Origin: Thiohalocapsa sp.
Lineage (GTDB): Bacteria; Pseudomonadota; Gammaproteobacteria; Chromatiales; Chromatiaceae
DNA: 64,000 nucleotides
Assembly: GCF_022340605.1 (NCBI RefSeq)
Contig: NZ_JAJDNQ010000105.1
Location: 29,761 to 93,760 of the forward strand
Direction: 5' to 3'
Each line of letters opens with the position of its first letter. The first letter of the stretch is position 1. The position numbers and the translations under genes were made by a program. Shown here piece by piece: positions 19,398 to 27,803 of this stretch. The notes below the pieces were generated by a model, which did not search any database, was not told the DNA's origin, and was given only the letters and a program-made list of their open reading frames with translations.

Positions 19398-19835
19398 ATG
19401 GTCCATCGCGCCTTTCCCGGGCAGTCCCGCGCGGCGGCTGTCGGGCTCGTTTGCGCCGGGCTCGTGCTCGGCGGCGGAGCGCTCGCCGGCTGTGCGTCAA
19501 AGCCCGTCGTCTACGGCGGCGGTCACGTGGCACAGGCCGACATCGACGAGTGCCGCCGCCTGGCCCGGCAGGCGGGCGCTGGCGGCGGTAATGGCCGCGA
19601 GATGGCCAAGGACACGGCCGTCGGCGCCGCCATGGGCGGTGCCGCCACCGGCGTCTATGGTGCAGTGCGCGGCTACAGCGACATCGGCAACCGCACCGCG
19701 GCGGGTGCGGCCGCCGGCGCCGCGGTGGGGCTGATCCGCGGGGCGACACGCGCGAGCGAGCCGAGCGACACCTTCAAGCGCTACGTTGATCGCTGCCTGA
19801 GCGAGCGGGGCTACGACGTGGTGGGGTGGAACTGA
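19398..19835 (+). CDS. Glycine-zipper lipoprotein
   Basis: A 145-residue lipoprotein. The ATG at 19398 follows GGAG; the signal peptide ends in lipobox ALAGC with the lipidated Cys at residue 32. The next residues are ASK, with no Asp at +2, so outer-membrane sorting is expected. The middle holds glycine-zipper repeats (GAAMGGAATGVYGAVRG and AAGAAAGAAVGLIRGA) typical of SlyB- or YMGG-like proteins that insert in or span the outer membrane. It ends in a short Cys-containing segment, RCLSERGYDVVGWN. It is divergent from cfa. An ATG at 19383 is the alternative start. Confidence 0.8.
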   Translation: MVHRAFPGQSRAAAVGLVCAGLVLGGGALAGCASKPVVYGGGHVAQADIDECRRLARQAGAGGGNGREMAKDTAVGAAMGGAATGVYGAVRGYSDIGNRTAAGAAAGAAVGLIRGATRASEPSDTFKRYVDRCLSERGYDVVGWN

Positions 19836-20152
19836 CCGGCAGGGTCAGTGCGCTTGCGCCAAGCTTCGTGCGACCAATGGCGACAGACGTGTCGGGATCG
19901 AAATCGGGACGGGGAGCGTCATCGATTGCCATCTTGGTCGGTATCCCGATCCCGATCCCGATTTCCATTGTGTACCGGTAACCAGTGGTTCGTCGCGTTT
20001 CGGCGCGGTTGCGCCAGTGCGGCGTTTCTCCCAACTCTGCTTTCGTGGTCGTGGTCGTGGTCGTGGTCGTAATCGTGATCGCAACCGTCCGGATATTCGA
20101 TTACGACCGCGACCACGAGGGAGCCCAGTCTCGAAATTTCCGCAGCGAAGCG
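19836..20152. other. Intergenic region with two inverted-repeat blocks
   Basis: No gene is supported. From about 19875 a run of ATCGGGA units faces TCCCGATCCCGATCCCGAT near 19945-19965, so it can fold back on itself. At 20045-20118 is a family E hexamer array with its inverse. Bases 19970-20040 show nothing recognisable. Confidence 0.7.
20045..20118. repeat. Family E hexamer array with inverted arm
   Basis: Four GTGGTC units lead into GTAATCG; after about 30 bases comes the inverse, CGATTACGACCGCGACCACG. The unit folds into a long imperfect hairpin. Loci with the same plan are at 34414-34460 and 59742-59815. Confidence 0.85.
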
Positions 20153-20989
20153 CTAGGCGCAGTCGCGCAAATAGCGCGTCACCGACGCCTCCAGCGACAC
20201 CTCGCCGCGCAGCACTGCCTGCTCGTAGCGGCACCGCCAGCCGGACATCAGGAGCTCCGCGCGCTGCCATTCCAGGTACACCAGCCGCGCCAACGCCCCG
20301 CCCTCGTCGAGGAAGCCGGAGTTTTCGAAGTCCCGTGCCGCGCGCTCGCGATCGTAAGGGAAGCGCACCAGCTCGGTGTGCCAGCGCCCGCCGCGCCAGG
20401 TGAAGCGCCCGTAGCTGCCGCGCACGTCGCCGTCGAAGGGCGAGCCCACGGAGCCGACGTTCACCACGTCCATCCCCTGGGTGTGGCGCTGATGGGTGCG
20501 ATGGGTGTGGCCGGAGACGAACAACGCGACCCCTTCCGGCAGCTTGCCTTGCAGCGACTCGTCCGGGGTGCCGGGCGTGATGCCGTCGCGGTTACCGGCC
20601 ATGGTGCCATGGGTCACATGCAGCCAGGCGTCGGCGCCCGGCGGATGCAAACAAAGGTGGTCCGGCCAGCCACGCAGCCGGTCGGCCTGCGCGGCCACCT
20701 GGCGCCATGCCCAGTCGGTGAAGCGGCGGAGGTCCCGATCGCCATCGGACTTGGGCGCGGTGTCGCCGCAGCGCAGCACCCAGGCCTCGTGGTTGCCGTT
20801 GACAGGCAGCCAGCCGTGGGAGCGGCGCATCGCGTCGAACAGCGTGAGGCAACCGCCGCTGTCCGGGCCGCGGTTCACCAGGTCGCCGGCCATGATCACC
20901 AGCTCCGGGCGCCAGGCGTCGATGTGCTCGATGACCGCCTCGAGCGCCGGCACTACCGCCTGCACGTCCGAAAAGACCGCTACCTTCAT
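20153..20989 (-). CDS. Calcineurin-like metallophosphoesterase
   Basis: A 278-residue cytoplasmic phosphoesterase of the YfcE/PrpE-like class, substrate unknown. Metal-site motifs in order: FSDVQ (residues 6-10), AGDLVNRGPDSGG, VNGNHEAWVL, HVTHG and SGHTHRTHQRH. Motif I normally reads Asp-x-His; here it is Asp-Val-Gln, so one metal ligand is replaced. The later part has NVGSVGSPFDGD, typical of the family. Monocistronic; the start ATG at 20989 is clear. Confidence 0.85.
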   Translation of the reverse strand: MKVAVFSDVQAVVPALEAVIEHIDAWRPELVIMAGDLVNRGPDSGGCLTLFDAMRRSHGWLPVNGNHEAWVLRCGDTAPKSDGDRDLRRFTDWAWRQVAAQADRLRGWPDHLCLHPPGADAWLHVTHGTMAGNRDGITPGTPDESLQGKLPEGVALFVSGHTHRTHQRHTQGMDVVNVGSVGSPFDGDVRGSYGRFTWRGGRWHTELVRFPYDRERAARDFENSGFLDEGGALARLVYLEWQRAELLMSGWRCRYEQAVLRGEVSLEASVTRYLRDCA

Positions 20990-21339
20990 GTTTGTTGCTC
21001 CTGCGTTGGTCGCACCTGATGTTCTCGGTCGGCCGAGTGGGGCCGGCGCAGCAAGCGCGGCACTTTACGCGAAAGCCGCCGGCACGGTGCCAAACTCTCG
21101 GGACGGTTCGGACAAGTCGGGCGACAGCGGCGTAGCTTGGGGTTTAAGCTAAGGGCCAAGGGCCAAGGGCCAAGGGCCAAGGGCCAAGGGCCAAAGCCGC
21201 ACGCGCGTTTCAGTTGGCCGTGTCTGGGCCCATTCGCACGGCGGCGTCCCTGACGCACCTATCCCGGCCGCCGGAGCCGGCCGCACCTCGAAACGACGCC
21301 ACTCTCCACGCCTGTATCGTTTGCCCGATCCACTGCCTC
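20990..21339. other. Intergenic region with a 7-bp tandem array
   Basis: Between the divergent phosphoesterase and the 158-residue protein gene. It contains the AAGGGCC array at 21151-21192. No other element is recognised. Confidence 0.6.
21151..21192. repeat. 7-bp tandem repeat array (AAGGGCC x6)
   Basis: Six perfect head-to-tail units; the inverse (GGCCCTT) is the unit of the second half of the 6593-6641 array. A partial seventh unit follows (AAAGCC). Confidence 0.9.
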
Positions 21340-21816
21340 ATGACCGAGAACAACCCCGCTGCCTTCTCCGAAACCGCCGATCCCGACTGGGACATGCCGC
21401 TCAGCCTGCGCATCACCCCGGCGCTGCTGGTGCACGCGCTGATGGCCAATGCCTCGGGCGTGCACACGGGTTGGGAGAGCTGCGTGGAGGAGTCCATGGT
21501 GCTCTCCGAGCTCGTGGTGATGGACGACACCGGCAGCGCCGCCGTGCGTCTGGTGGAGCAGGAATTCGCCGACGAGGAGGAGCCGGACGCCGTCTGGCAC
21601 GACTGGGCGGTGGAAGTGCGGATCGGCCGGGTGATCACCACCGGGCACTTCTCCGTGCGCAACAACGCGGCGCCCCTGGATTGGAACTGGCACTTGCGCG
21701 AAGCCGAGCGCACCTTCGAGCGCGCCTGCGTGCTGCTCGGCCGCCGCGTGCACCGCGGGCTGGCGGTGGAGGAACCGCTGCCGCAGGAACTGCCGCCGCG
21801 GGCCAGCCGTCACTGA
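21340..21816 (+). CDS. Conserved-looking hypothetical protein, 158 residues
   Basis: I do not recognise the family. The acidic, soluble protein starts MTENNPAAFSETADPDWDMP at the ATG 21340; upstream codons in frame look non-coding. It has no signal peptide, membrane segment or Cys cluster; Trp is frequent (WDMP, GWESC, VWHDWAVEV, LDWNWHL). The C-terminal part (LREAERTFERACVLLGRRVHR) is probably helical. The stop is 46 bases before the DUF6489-like gene on the same strand, so the two may be co-transcribed. Confidence 0.6.
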   Translation: MTENNPAAFSETADPDWDMPLSLRITPALLVHALMANASGVHTGWESCVEESMVLSELVVMDDTGSAAVRLVEQEFADEEEPDAVWHDWAVEVRIGRVITTGHFSVRNNAAPLDWNWHLREAERTFERACVLLGRRVHRGLAVEEPLPQELPPRASRH

Positions 21817-21862
21817 GTGCCCACCAGCGCGGATGGGCGTACCACAGGCGTCAGGAAACACC

Positions 21863-22114
21863 ATGAAGATCCACGTCGACCTCGATATCACCCCGCAAGA
21901 GCTGCGCAAGCTGATGGGCTTGCCGGACGTGGACGCCTTCCAGCAGCAGCTGCTGGACGACATCCGCACCCGCATGCGCGAGGGCGCGGAGGGCTACGAT
22001 CCTTTGCAGCTCTTCCAGCCCTACCTCGCCAGCAGCATCAAAGGCATGGAGATGATGCAGAAGCTCTTCGCCGCCGGCCTGGGTGCCGCGGACAAGGACG
22101 GCGGCAAGGGCTGA
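21863..22114 (+). CDS. Small DUF6489-like protein
   Basis: An 83-residue protein starting MKIHVDLDITPQELRKLMGL. It resembles small proteobacterial proteins (DUF6489, from memory) that share a beta-strand, a TPxE/QxR motif and a GLPDV motif (here residues 19-23). The remainder is helical and ends in a Lys/Gly-rich tail. Function is unknown. The ATG at 21863 is chosen because it begins the conserved segment. It probably shares a transcript with the preceding gene. Confidence 0.7.
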   Translation: MKIHVDLDITPQELRKLMGLPDVDAFQQQLLDDIRTRMREGAEGYDPLQLFQPYLASSIKGMEMMQKLFAAGLGAADKDGGKG

Positions 22115-22179
22115 TCCTGCCCGCCGGCGCCCAACAATGCCGTCGTACGCGCCGGCGCTGCCGCGTAATGCCTTTACCC

Positions 22180-22246
22180 GTGGGAGCGGCGTCCCCGCCG
22201 CGATCAGCCTCGCGAGGATACATCGCGCCGAAGACGGCGCTCCCAC
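22180..22246. repeat. Family A inverted repeat plus degenerate copies
   Basis: GTGGGAGCGGCGTCCCCGCC at the left, GGCGCTCCCAC at the right. Immediately downstream are two degenerate half-copies (near 22265 and 22303) with GCGGCGTCGGCGCCGCGAT and GCGTCCCCGCCGCGATCG. The cluster ends about 60 bases before the rhodanese gene. Confidence 0.8.
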
Positions 22247-22391
22247 GGCGCAGCCGCGCGTGCCGGTGGGGGCGGCGTCGGCGCCGCGATGGGTGATGGG
22301 CCAGCGGCGTCCCCGCCGCGATCGCCGCGAAGGCGGCCACCACGCGACGATAACCATGATCTATTGGCCCTTTGCGGCCGGGAGTTAGTTC

Positions 22392-23342
22392 ATGATCAGA
22401 CCCTGGATTCTGCTCGCCGCGCTGGTGCTCGCGGCGCCGCTTGCCGCCGATGCCGCGGTGCCGGTCGTGGCGGCCACGGGCGAAGTGCCGGCGCTGGTGG
22501 ACGTGGCCTGGCTCGAGACCCACCGCAAGGATGTCGTGGTGGTGGATCTTCAGGCACCGAAGGCCTTCGAGAGCTTCCATATCCCGGGCTCGGTGAACCT
22601 GCCCTACGCCGTCTGGCGCACGCACGCGCCCAAGGGCAACAAGGATCCGTCGGTGCTGGAGTCCATGCTGCCACCGCCGGCGCGGCTGGCCGCCATGCTC
22701 GGCGCGGCCGGCATCGGCGACGACGATCACGTGGTCATCGCCGCCACCGGCCAGGGTGCCGGCGACCTCGCATCGGCCGCGCGTGTGTACTGGACCTTCA
22801 AGGTGCTTGGCCACGACGCGGTGAGCGTGCTGGACGGCGGTCTGGTGGGCTATGCCAAGGCCGGCAGGCGCCTGGTGCAGGGCACCGAGCGGCGCGCGCC
22901 CACGCTCTTTAAGGCCAAGCTCAGGCCGGACATGGTGCCGGACGCCGCGGGCGTGCAGACGCTCATCGCGGCGGGCGCGCAGCCGGTGGACGCCCGCAGC
23001 GAGGGCGAGTTCGTCGGCATCTATACCGGCGACAACGACGAGCGTCCGGGCACCATCCCCGGTGCCAGGAACCTGCCCTACGATTGGGTCACCGCGGACG
23101 GCTCGGGGCGCATGCGCAGCCCCGGCGCGCTGCGGGAGCTGTTTACGGCGCGCGGCATCGATCCCGAGGGCACGCAGGTACACTTCTGCCACAGCGGCAG
23201 TCGTGCGGCGCTCACCTGGTTCGCGAGCTACGCCGTGCTCGGCAATCACGACGCGAAGCTCTACGACGGCTCCATGATGGAGTGGGCGCAGCGCAAGGAC
23301 CTGCCCATCGCCACCGAGATCGAGCTCTGCGACGCCTGCTGA
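22392..23342 (+). CDS. Secreted two-domain rhodanese-like sulfurtransferase
   Basis: A 316-residue exported protein; the signal peptide MIRPWILLAALVLAAPLAADA ends near residue 22. Two rhodanese folds follow. Domain 1 (about 35-165) contains VVVDLQAPKAFESFHIPGSVNLPY, but its active loop reads AATGQGAG and lacks Cys. Domain 2 (about 180-310) has PVDARSEGEFVG, GTIPGARNLPY and the catalytic Cys in FCHSGSRAALTW. This inactive-active pair is the thiosulfate sulfurtransferase layout. A periplasmic role in sulfane-sulfur handling would fit a sulfur-oxidising host but is inference. It ends ELCDAC, with two extra Cys. Confidence 0.88.
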   Translation: MIRPWILLAALVLAAPLAADAAVPVVAATGEVPALVDVAWLETHRKDVVVVDLQAPKAFESFHIPGSVNLPYAVWRTHAPKGNKDPSVLESMLPPPARLAAMLGAAGIGDDDHVVIAATGQGAGDLASAARVYWTFKVLGHDAVSVLDGGLVGYAKAGRRLVQGTERRAPTLFKAKLRPDMVPDAAGVQTLIAAGAQPVDARSEGEFVGIYTGDNDERPGTIPGARNLPYDWVTADGSGRMRSPGALRELFTARGIDPEGTQVHFCHSGSRAALTWFASYAVLGNHDAKLYDGSMMEWAQRKDLPIATEIELCDAC

Positions 23343-23463
23343 ACCAATTCGATCCGGAATCCTCTGTAGCCATTGGCAGTGGGAATTCGGCCGAAGCGCA
23401 TAATGGCTTGGCTTGGGGCGCACAGGTGGCCCACGCGGCGTTGGTTCACGAGGGGTGGTGGCC

Positions 23464-24312
23464 CTATTGATCGCGGTCCTTCTTCTGCGAACCATGGGCA
23501 CGTGCACGAGTCGGAGCCTTGTCTGTGCCTGATACCATTTGCGCCACGGCGTCGACGACCAATTTCGGCCGATCGATCTGCACGTCATGTCCACTGCCCT
23601 CGGCAATGATCAGGTGCGCTTTCGGCGACAGCGTCGCTAGCTGCTCTTGCAGGCGCATCAGCGTGGGCTCTCATTGCCTGAAATAGGGGCCGTGATCCGT
23701 CGCCGCGATCACTGCCACCGGAATATCGGGGAAGGGTCCGGCGGCTTTGACCTCCGCGTTGCTTTGCGGGATGCCTCGCTCTTCTAGGAATGCCGCGGAG
23801 CCGGGCGCGAGCCGGGCGCGGGTCTTTAGTTCATCAGGCGCATCGGGGCTGGCGGCGTCGAGCAGCACCACGCCCGACACCTCACTCGGAAATTTCTTCG
23901 CGAACAGCTGGACTTAGAGACCGCCGAGCGAATGACCGACGAGGATGTAGGGCGGGCGGATCTTGGCCGCATTCAGCAGCTTGCGCAGATTGCCGGCGAC
24001 CTGTCCCGCCGTTACGGGGTCGTGGCTCAGCATCGGCAGGCTCTTCCCCAAGCCGGGACGCTCGTAACGCACGACCCGCGCGAATTTCGCGATGGGCTCC
24101 GCGACGAGATCCCAGGTCGATAGGTCGTTGCCGAGACCCGCTTCGAAGACCACTGCCGGTCCGGCATGCCCCGAAATCTCCAGGTGATAGTTCTGGCCGT
24201 CGATCGAGATGACTGCGTCCCGCGGCGGCGCCGCCGAATGGGCCGGAAGAATCAGCGTCAGCGCGAAGGCCGCGGTCGCTGCCGTAACGATTCGGGATGC
24301 ACCGGCGATCAT
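23464..24312 (-). pseudogene. Exported alpha/beta hydrolase with two in-frame stop codons
   Basis: One frame on the minus strand encodes an alpha/beta hydrolase of about 283 codons, interrupted twice without frameshift. Segment 1 (24312 to 23917) has a signal peptide (MIAGASRIVTAATAAFA...AHSAA), EAGLGNDLSTWDLV, YERPGLGKS and the nucleophile elbow VGHSLGGL. TAA at 23914-23916 follows, where relatives have Tyr (GGLYVQ). Segment 2 (VQLFAKKFPSEVSGVVLLDAA to DHGPYFRQ) ends in TGA at 23671-23673, where Trp is expected. Segment 3 (EPTLMRLQEQLATLSP) contains the catalytic His in SGHDVQ. The fold would be complete if both stops were read, so loss is recent. The nearby DNA has ordinary GC content. Confidence 0.85.
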
Positions 24313-24348
24313 GTGTTGCCCCGCTTCTCCTGGGTGGCGGTGCGCTCG

Positions 24349-25035
24349 TTAATGGTGTGCGACGACCGGCCGGTCCTGTCCGGACAGACTCTCCACGGCC
24401 GCCACCGCGGCGGCGCCGGCCTCGTCGACGTCCGCCTCGGTGCCGGACAGGGTGAGCCGGCCGAAGGCGCCGACGGCGCGCACGTCGATGATGGTGATGT
24501 TTGCCGCCTTCTCCGCCTGGTTGGCCGCGTAGACGATGTAGCCGGCGGGCTCGGTTTCCAGGATGAACATGCTCTGCCCCGGCAGGATCATCGAGCCGCG
24601 CCGGTTCTGGCGGTTGATGAGCACCGTGTGGTCCGGCGTCATGGCGCGGATGATCTCCTTCCAGGCGACGCGGCACTTTTGCCGGTCGTTCTGCCGGGCG
24701 CCGAGGTTGTCCAGCAGGATGCGGCCCGCCTCCAGCACGTCGCTCTGGTCGCGCTGGTGGATCACCATGGAGCCGAAGGCGCGCTCGACCACCTGCTGGG
24801 CCAGGTGCACCCGCGTCGCCTTCAGCGCGATGTCGGTGAGTCGGTGGATGGCCATGCCGGGCGAGACCTCCACCCAGAGGCAGGCGTCGCCGGGAATTGG
24901 CAGAAAGCCCTGCGAGACCGTGGCCATGTACTCGGCCAGTTGAGGTTGCAGGGAGTCGATGTAGATGTAGGTGCGGAGCTTGATCATAGGGTCGCAGCGT
25001 CGCTGCCGTCGCTTGCCGGTTTCCGTTGCAGACAT
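24349..25035 (-). CDS. csoS1D: Carboxysome shell protein CsoS1D (tandem BMC domains)
   Basis: A 228-residue tandem bacterial-microcompartment-domain protein. CsoS1D forms pseudohexameric trimers with a gated pore in the alpha-carboxysome shell, thought to pass larger metabolites such as RuBP. Segments match the family strongly: [29 protein letters not shown] [79 protein letters not shown] and [13 protein letters not shown]. The ATG at 25035 is used; the ATG at 24987 would give a 212-residue form beginning MIKLRTYIY. No RuBisCO, CsoS2, CsoSCA or other shell gene is in the window. It lies next to a hydrolase pseudogene and is divergent from apbC. Confidence 0.93.
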   Translation of the reverse strand: MSATETGKRRQRRCDPMIKLRTYIYIDSLQPQLAEYMATVSQGFLPIPGDACLWVEVSPGMAIHRLTDIALKATRVHLAQQVVERAFGSMVIHQRDQSDVLEAGRILLDNLGARQNDRQKCRVAWKEIIRAMTPDHTVLINRQNRRGSMILPGQSMFILETEPAGYIVYAANQAEKAANITIIDVRAVGAFGRLTLSGTEADVDEAGAAAVAAVESLSGQDRPVVAHH

Positions 25036-25449
25036 CGGATGTGCAGGCGCAGATTGTACAGTCGATCGCTGGAGCGCAGCGGGACCTGGATCTGCATCAC
25101 CGCCTGGCGCAGTCGATCCAGGTGGCCGCCCGGAGCGGCAGGCAGCGCTGCGGGCAGTGTGGGCCGTCCCTGTCTTGGCGCGCGGCGCCGGCGTTGAGCG
25201 GGACGTGTGCCAGGGACGCGGGGCGCAATCGAGTCGTCGCCGCGCACGAGCCCGGGTACTGAGCCGACAGCGAAGGCTCGCTGCCCCGGGGCGAGGCCGT
25301 CCTACCTTGAATTAGCATTCGCTGATACCAGTTCAGCGCGCACCATATACGCACCTGTGCCCCCCCGCGCGGGTGGCCGACAAGATGCAACCGACCCGCC
25401 CGGCCGACCGTTCCGGCGTCGGGCGGTCCCACAGACAACGGAGTTACCC
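25036..25449. other. Intergenic region between csoS1D and apbC
   Basis: A 414-base divergent spacer presumably holding promoters for both genes. The apbC frame stays open through much of it, but with no conserved residues and no better start. I see no repeat, terminator or clear promoter hexamers. Confidence 0.5.
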
Positions 25450-26541
25450 ATGTCCGCACCCACCCAAGAGGCCGTCGAGGCCGCCATCAAAGCCTATGTC
25501 GAACCCCATCTCGGCCGGGATCTCGTCAGCACCAAGTCCATCAAGTCCATCGACATCGAGGGTGACCAGGTCAAGGTCCAGGTGACCCTGGGCTTCCCGG
25601 CCAAGGGCGCCGCGGCCGCCATCGCCGAGGCCGTCAAGCAGCAGGTGGAGGGCGTGGACGGCGTCTCCGCCGCGGACGTGAGCGTGGACTGGGAGATCAA
25701 GTCCCACTCCGTGCAGAAGGCCCTGAAGCCCATCGACAACGTCAAGAACATCATTGCCGTCGCTTCCGGCAAGGGCGGCGTCGGCAAGTCCACCACCGCC
25801 GTCAACCTGGCGCTGGCCCTGTCCGCCGAGGGCGCCACGGTGGGCATCCTGGACGCGGACATCTACGGCCCGTCGCAGCCACGCATGCTTGGCATCACCG
25901 GCAAGCCCGAGTCCAAGGACGGCAACAGCCTGGAGCCCATGAACAGCTACCACCTCCAGGCCATGTCCATCGGCTTCCTCATCGACGAGGAGACGCCGAT
26001 GATCTGGCGCGGCCCCATGGTCACCCAGGCGCTGGAGCAACTCCTCAACGACACCAACTGGTCGGAGCTCGACTACCTGGTCATCGACCTGCCGCCCGGT
26101 ACCGGCGACACCCAGCTCACCCTGGCGCAGAAGGTGCCCGTGTCCGGTGCCGTCATCGTCACCACGCCCCAGGACATCGCGCTGCTGGACGCCCGCAAGG
26201 GCCTCAAGATGTTCCAAAAGGTGGAGGTGCCGGTGCTCGGCGTGGTGGAGAACATGTCCATCCACATCTGCTCCAAGTGCGGCCACGAGGAGCACATCTT
26301 CGGTGAGGGCGGCGGCAAGGCCATGGCCGAGCAGTACGGCATCCAGCTCCTTGGCGCCCTGCCGCTGGACATCCACATCCGCGAGGAGACCGACTCCGGC
26401 AAGCCCAGCGTCGTCGCGGACCCGGACAGCCGCATTAGCGAGATCTATCGCGAGATCGCCCGCAAGACCGCGGCCAAGCTGTCGCTGCAGGCGAAGGATT
26501 ACGCGGCCAAGTTCCCGCGCATCGTCATTCAGAACAACTGA
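25450..26541 (+). CDS. apbC: Iron-sulfur cluster carrier ApbC/Mrp
   Basis: A 363-residue P-loop ATPase that binds and transfers [4Fe-4S] clusters. An N-terminal MIP18/DUF59 domain (about 1-90) precedes the ATPase domain. Walker A is ASGKGGVGKSTTAVNLA; switch regions are DADIYGPSQPRML and DLPPGTGDTQLTL. The cluster-bridging CxxC is ICSKCGHEEHIFGEGGG. The ATG at 25450 follows GGAG. Codon use is strongly biased to C-ending and AAG/GAG codons, suggesting good expression. Divergent from csoS1D. Confidence 0.96.
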   Translation: MSAPTQEAVEAAIKAYVEPHLGRDLVSTKSIKSIDIEGDQVKVQVTLGFPAKGAAAAIAEAVKQQVEGVDGVSAADVSVDWEIKSHSVQKALKPIDNVKNIIAVASGKGGVGKSTTAVNLALALSAEGATVGILDADIYGPSQPRMLGITGKPESKDGNSLEPMNSYHLQAMSIGFLIDEETPMIWRGPMVTQALEQLLNDTNWSELDYLVIDLPPGTGDTQLTLAQKVPVSGAVIVTTPQDIALLDARKGLKMFQKVEVPVLGVVENMSIHICSKCGHEEHIFGEGGGKAMAEQYGIQLLGALPLDIHIREETDSGKPSVVADPDSRISEIYREIARKTAAKLSLQAKDYAAKFPRIVIQNN

Positions 26542-26704
26542 CCGGGAACGCCGGCTTTACGGCCGGTCCATTCCTCCGGGCGCGGCGCACCGGAACTACA
26601 CAAGCTCCGGCCCCAGGGTCGGGGCTTGTTCATGTTCGTGCTGGAGACCGATTGGATCGGTTCTTGCCTTTCTGTTTCCCCGCGCGCCGATCGAGCGGTG
26701 ATTC

Positions 26705-27397
26705 TCATGGCGGAGGTGCGCACGCGCCGCTGACGTATTCATAGCCCGGCGGGGGAATGCGGTAGGTCTGTTTTTCGAAGTCCCAAAGCCGACTTGCGAT
26801 CGTCGACATGACTTCTGTGGGGCCGTTGGGTGAGCAGGTGCCGTTTATACCGACGAAGGTATTCCTATCTCCTTCCGGCTCCTGCAAGCGACACTGGCAG
26901 CTCAATGGGCGCGCGGGGTCGTCTGGATCGCTGATTTCCGTGCAGGGCGCAGACATGCAGTCTGCCCATTCCCCTGTGCAAGGGCCCGGCGATGGCCGAA
27001 ACGTCGTACACCAGGCCAAGTAAGAGTAGGTGGACACCCACTGGTAGGCGACATTGTCCACCGTGAACGTGCCGTCCTGAATCGCCGCGCAGACTGGGGC
27101 TTCATCGACATCACAAGGATCGCCCGTCGTACAGCGACGTTGGGTCTCTCGCAGCAGTTCCGGGTCCTGGATCTTGCTGGTCTCAACGACATGCTGCTCG
27201 TCCACCGCCCAACAGTCACAGTACGCCTGGCCGCCGATAACCTGACAGTCAGCCGCAGCATCGCACAGGGCGTGCCAACCGGTGCACACAACAGAGGTTT
27301 GGGGTGCATTCTCGGGTGGTGGCTCGCACCAGCCCATCGACCCATAGCTCAAGAACAATAGCGTGATGGCGACAAACGCAAAGACCCGTGCTTTCAT
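26705..27397 (-). CDS. Secreted cysteine-rich protein, unknown family
   Basis: A 230-residue protein I do not recognise. The ATG at 27397 gives a clear signal peptide (MKARVFAFVAITLLFLSYGSMGWC). The mature part has more than a dozen Cys in short-spaced pairs: VVCTGWHALCDAAADCQV, YCDCWAV, RCTTGDPCDVDEAPVCA, WCTTF, PCTGEWADCMSAPCTE, SCQCR, GTCS and GACAPPP. The spacing suggests a disulfide-stabilised periplasmic or surface protein, perhaps containing repeated small Cys modules. No metal or heme motif (CxxCH) is present. It is divergent from the 1426-residue membrane protein gene across a spacer with a family C repeat. Confidence 0.7.
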   Translation of the reverse strand: MKARVFAFVAITLLFLSYGSMGWCEPPPENAPQTSVVCTGWHALCDAAADCQVIGGQAYCDCWAVDEQHVVETSKIQDPELLRETQRRCTTGDPCDVDEAPVCAAIQDGTFTVDNVAYQWVSTYSYLAWCTTFRPSPGPCTGEWADCMSAPCTEISDPDDPARPLSCQCRLQEPEGDRNTFVGINGTCSPNGPTEVMSTIASRLWDFEKQTYRIPPPGYEYVSGACAPPP

Positions 27398-27803
27398 GTT
27401 CTTGCAACCTTCGAGATCAGGTTGGCGACGGATGCCCCGTGCGCGCTGCGTATGCGACCAGGCATTGCCTTCAAACCATGGCGTCTGGTTCCGACGACGC
27501 TGACAACGGCGGCGGGCAACTCCGAGCGGCTCACCGCGCTTATTGTAATGCGGAGCTTGTGCTTGTTGGGTGAGGGTAGAGCAGGAACCGGGTGTGCCCA
27601 GATCTCTGTCAAGTGCCTTCCGTGGAAATCGGCCGAGCACCGGTCGGGCCGCGGAACGAAGCCCGACATGGCCCTTGCCATAGCCGCCCGGTTGTCGGGT
27701 CCCCTTCGTCGGGCCGACCTACGACAGACTCGCATCCATGTCGGTGCATCCGGCTGCGCTATGCTTCGGGGCTGTCACTAGGTCGTTGCCCATAGAAGCC
27801 CTG
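27398..27803. other. Divergent intergenic region with a family C repeat
   Basis: A 406-base spacer between two unfamiliar genes. It contains the family C repeat at 27641-27722. Nothing else recognised; open frames on both strands lack coding character. Confidence 0.55.
27641..27722. repeat. Family C dispersed inverted repeat
   Basis: Begins CGGTCGGGCCGCGGAACGAA and ends CGTCGGGCCGACCTAC with complementary arms. More diverged than the copy at 11788-11871. Confidence 0.75.

Noticed and set aside
26580..26640. Possible apbC terminator (ACAAGC...GGGGCTTGT)
   Set aside because: The stem is bulged and not followed by a T run; too weak to list.
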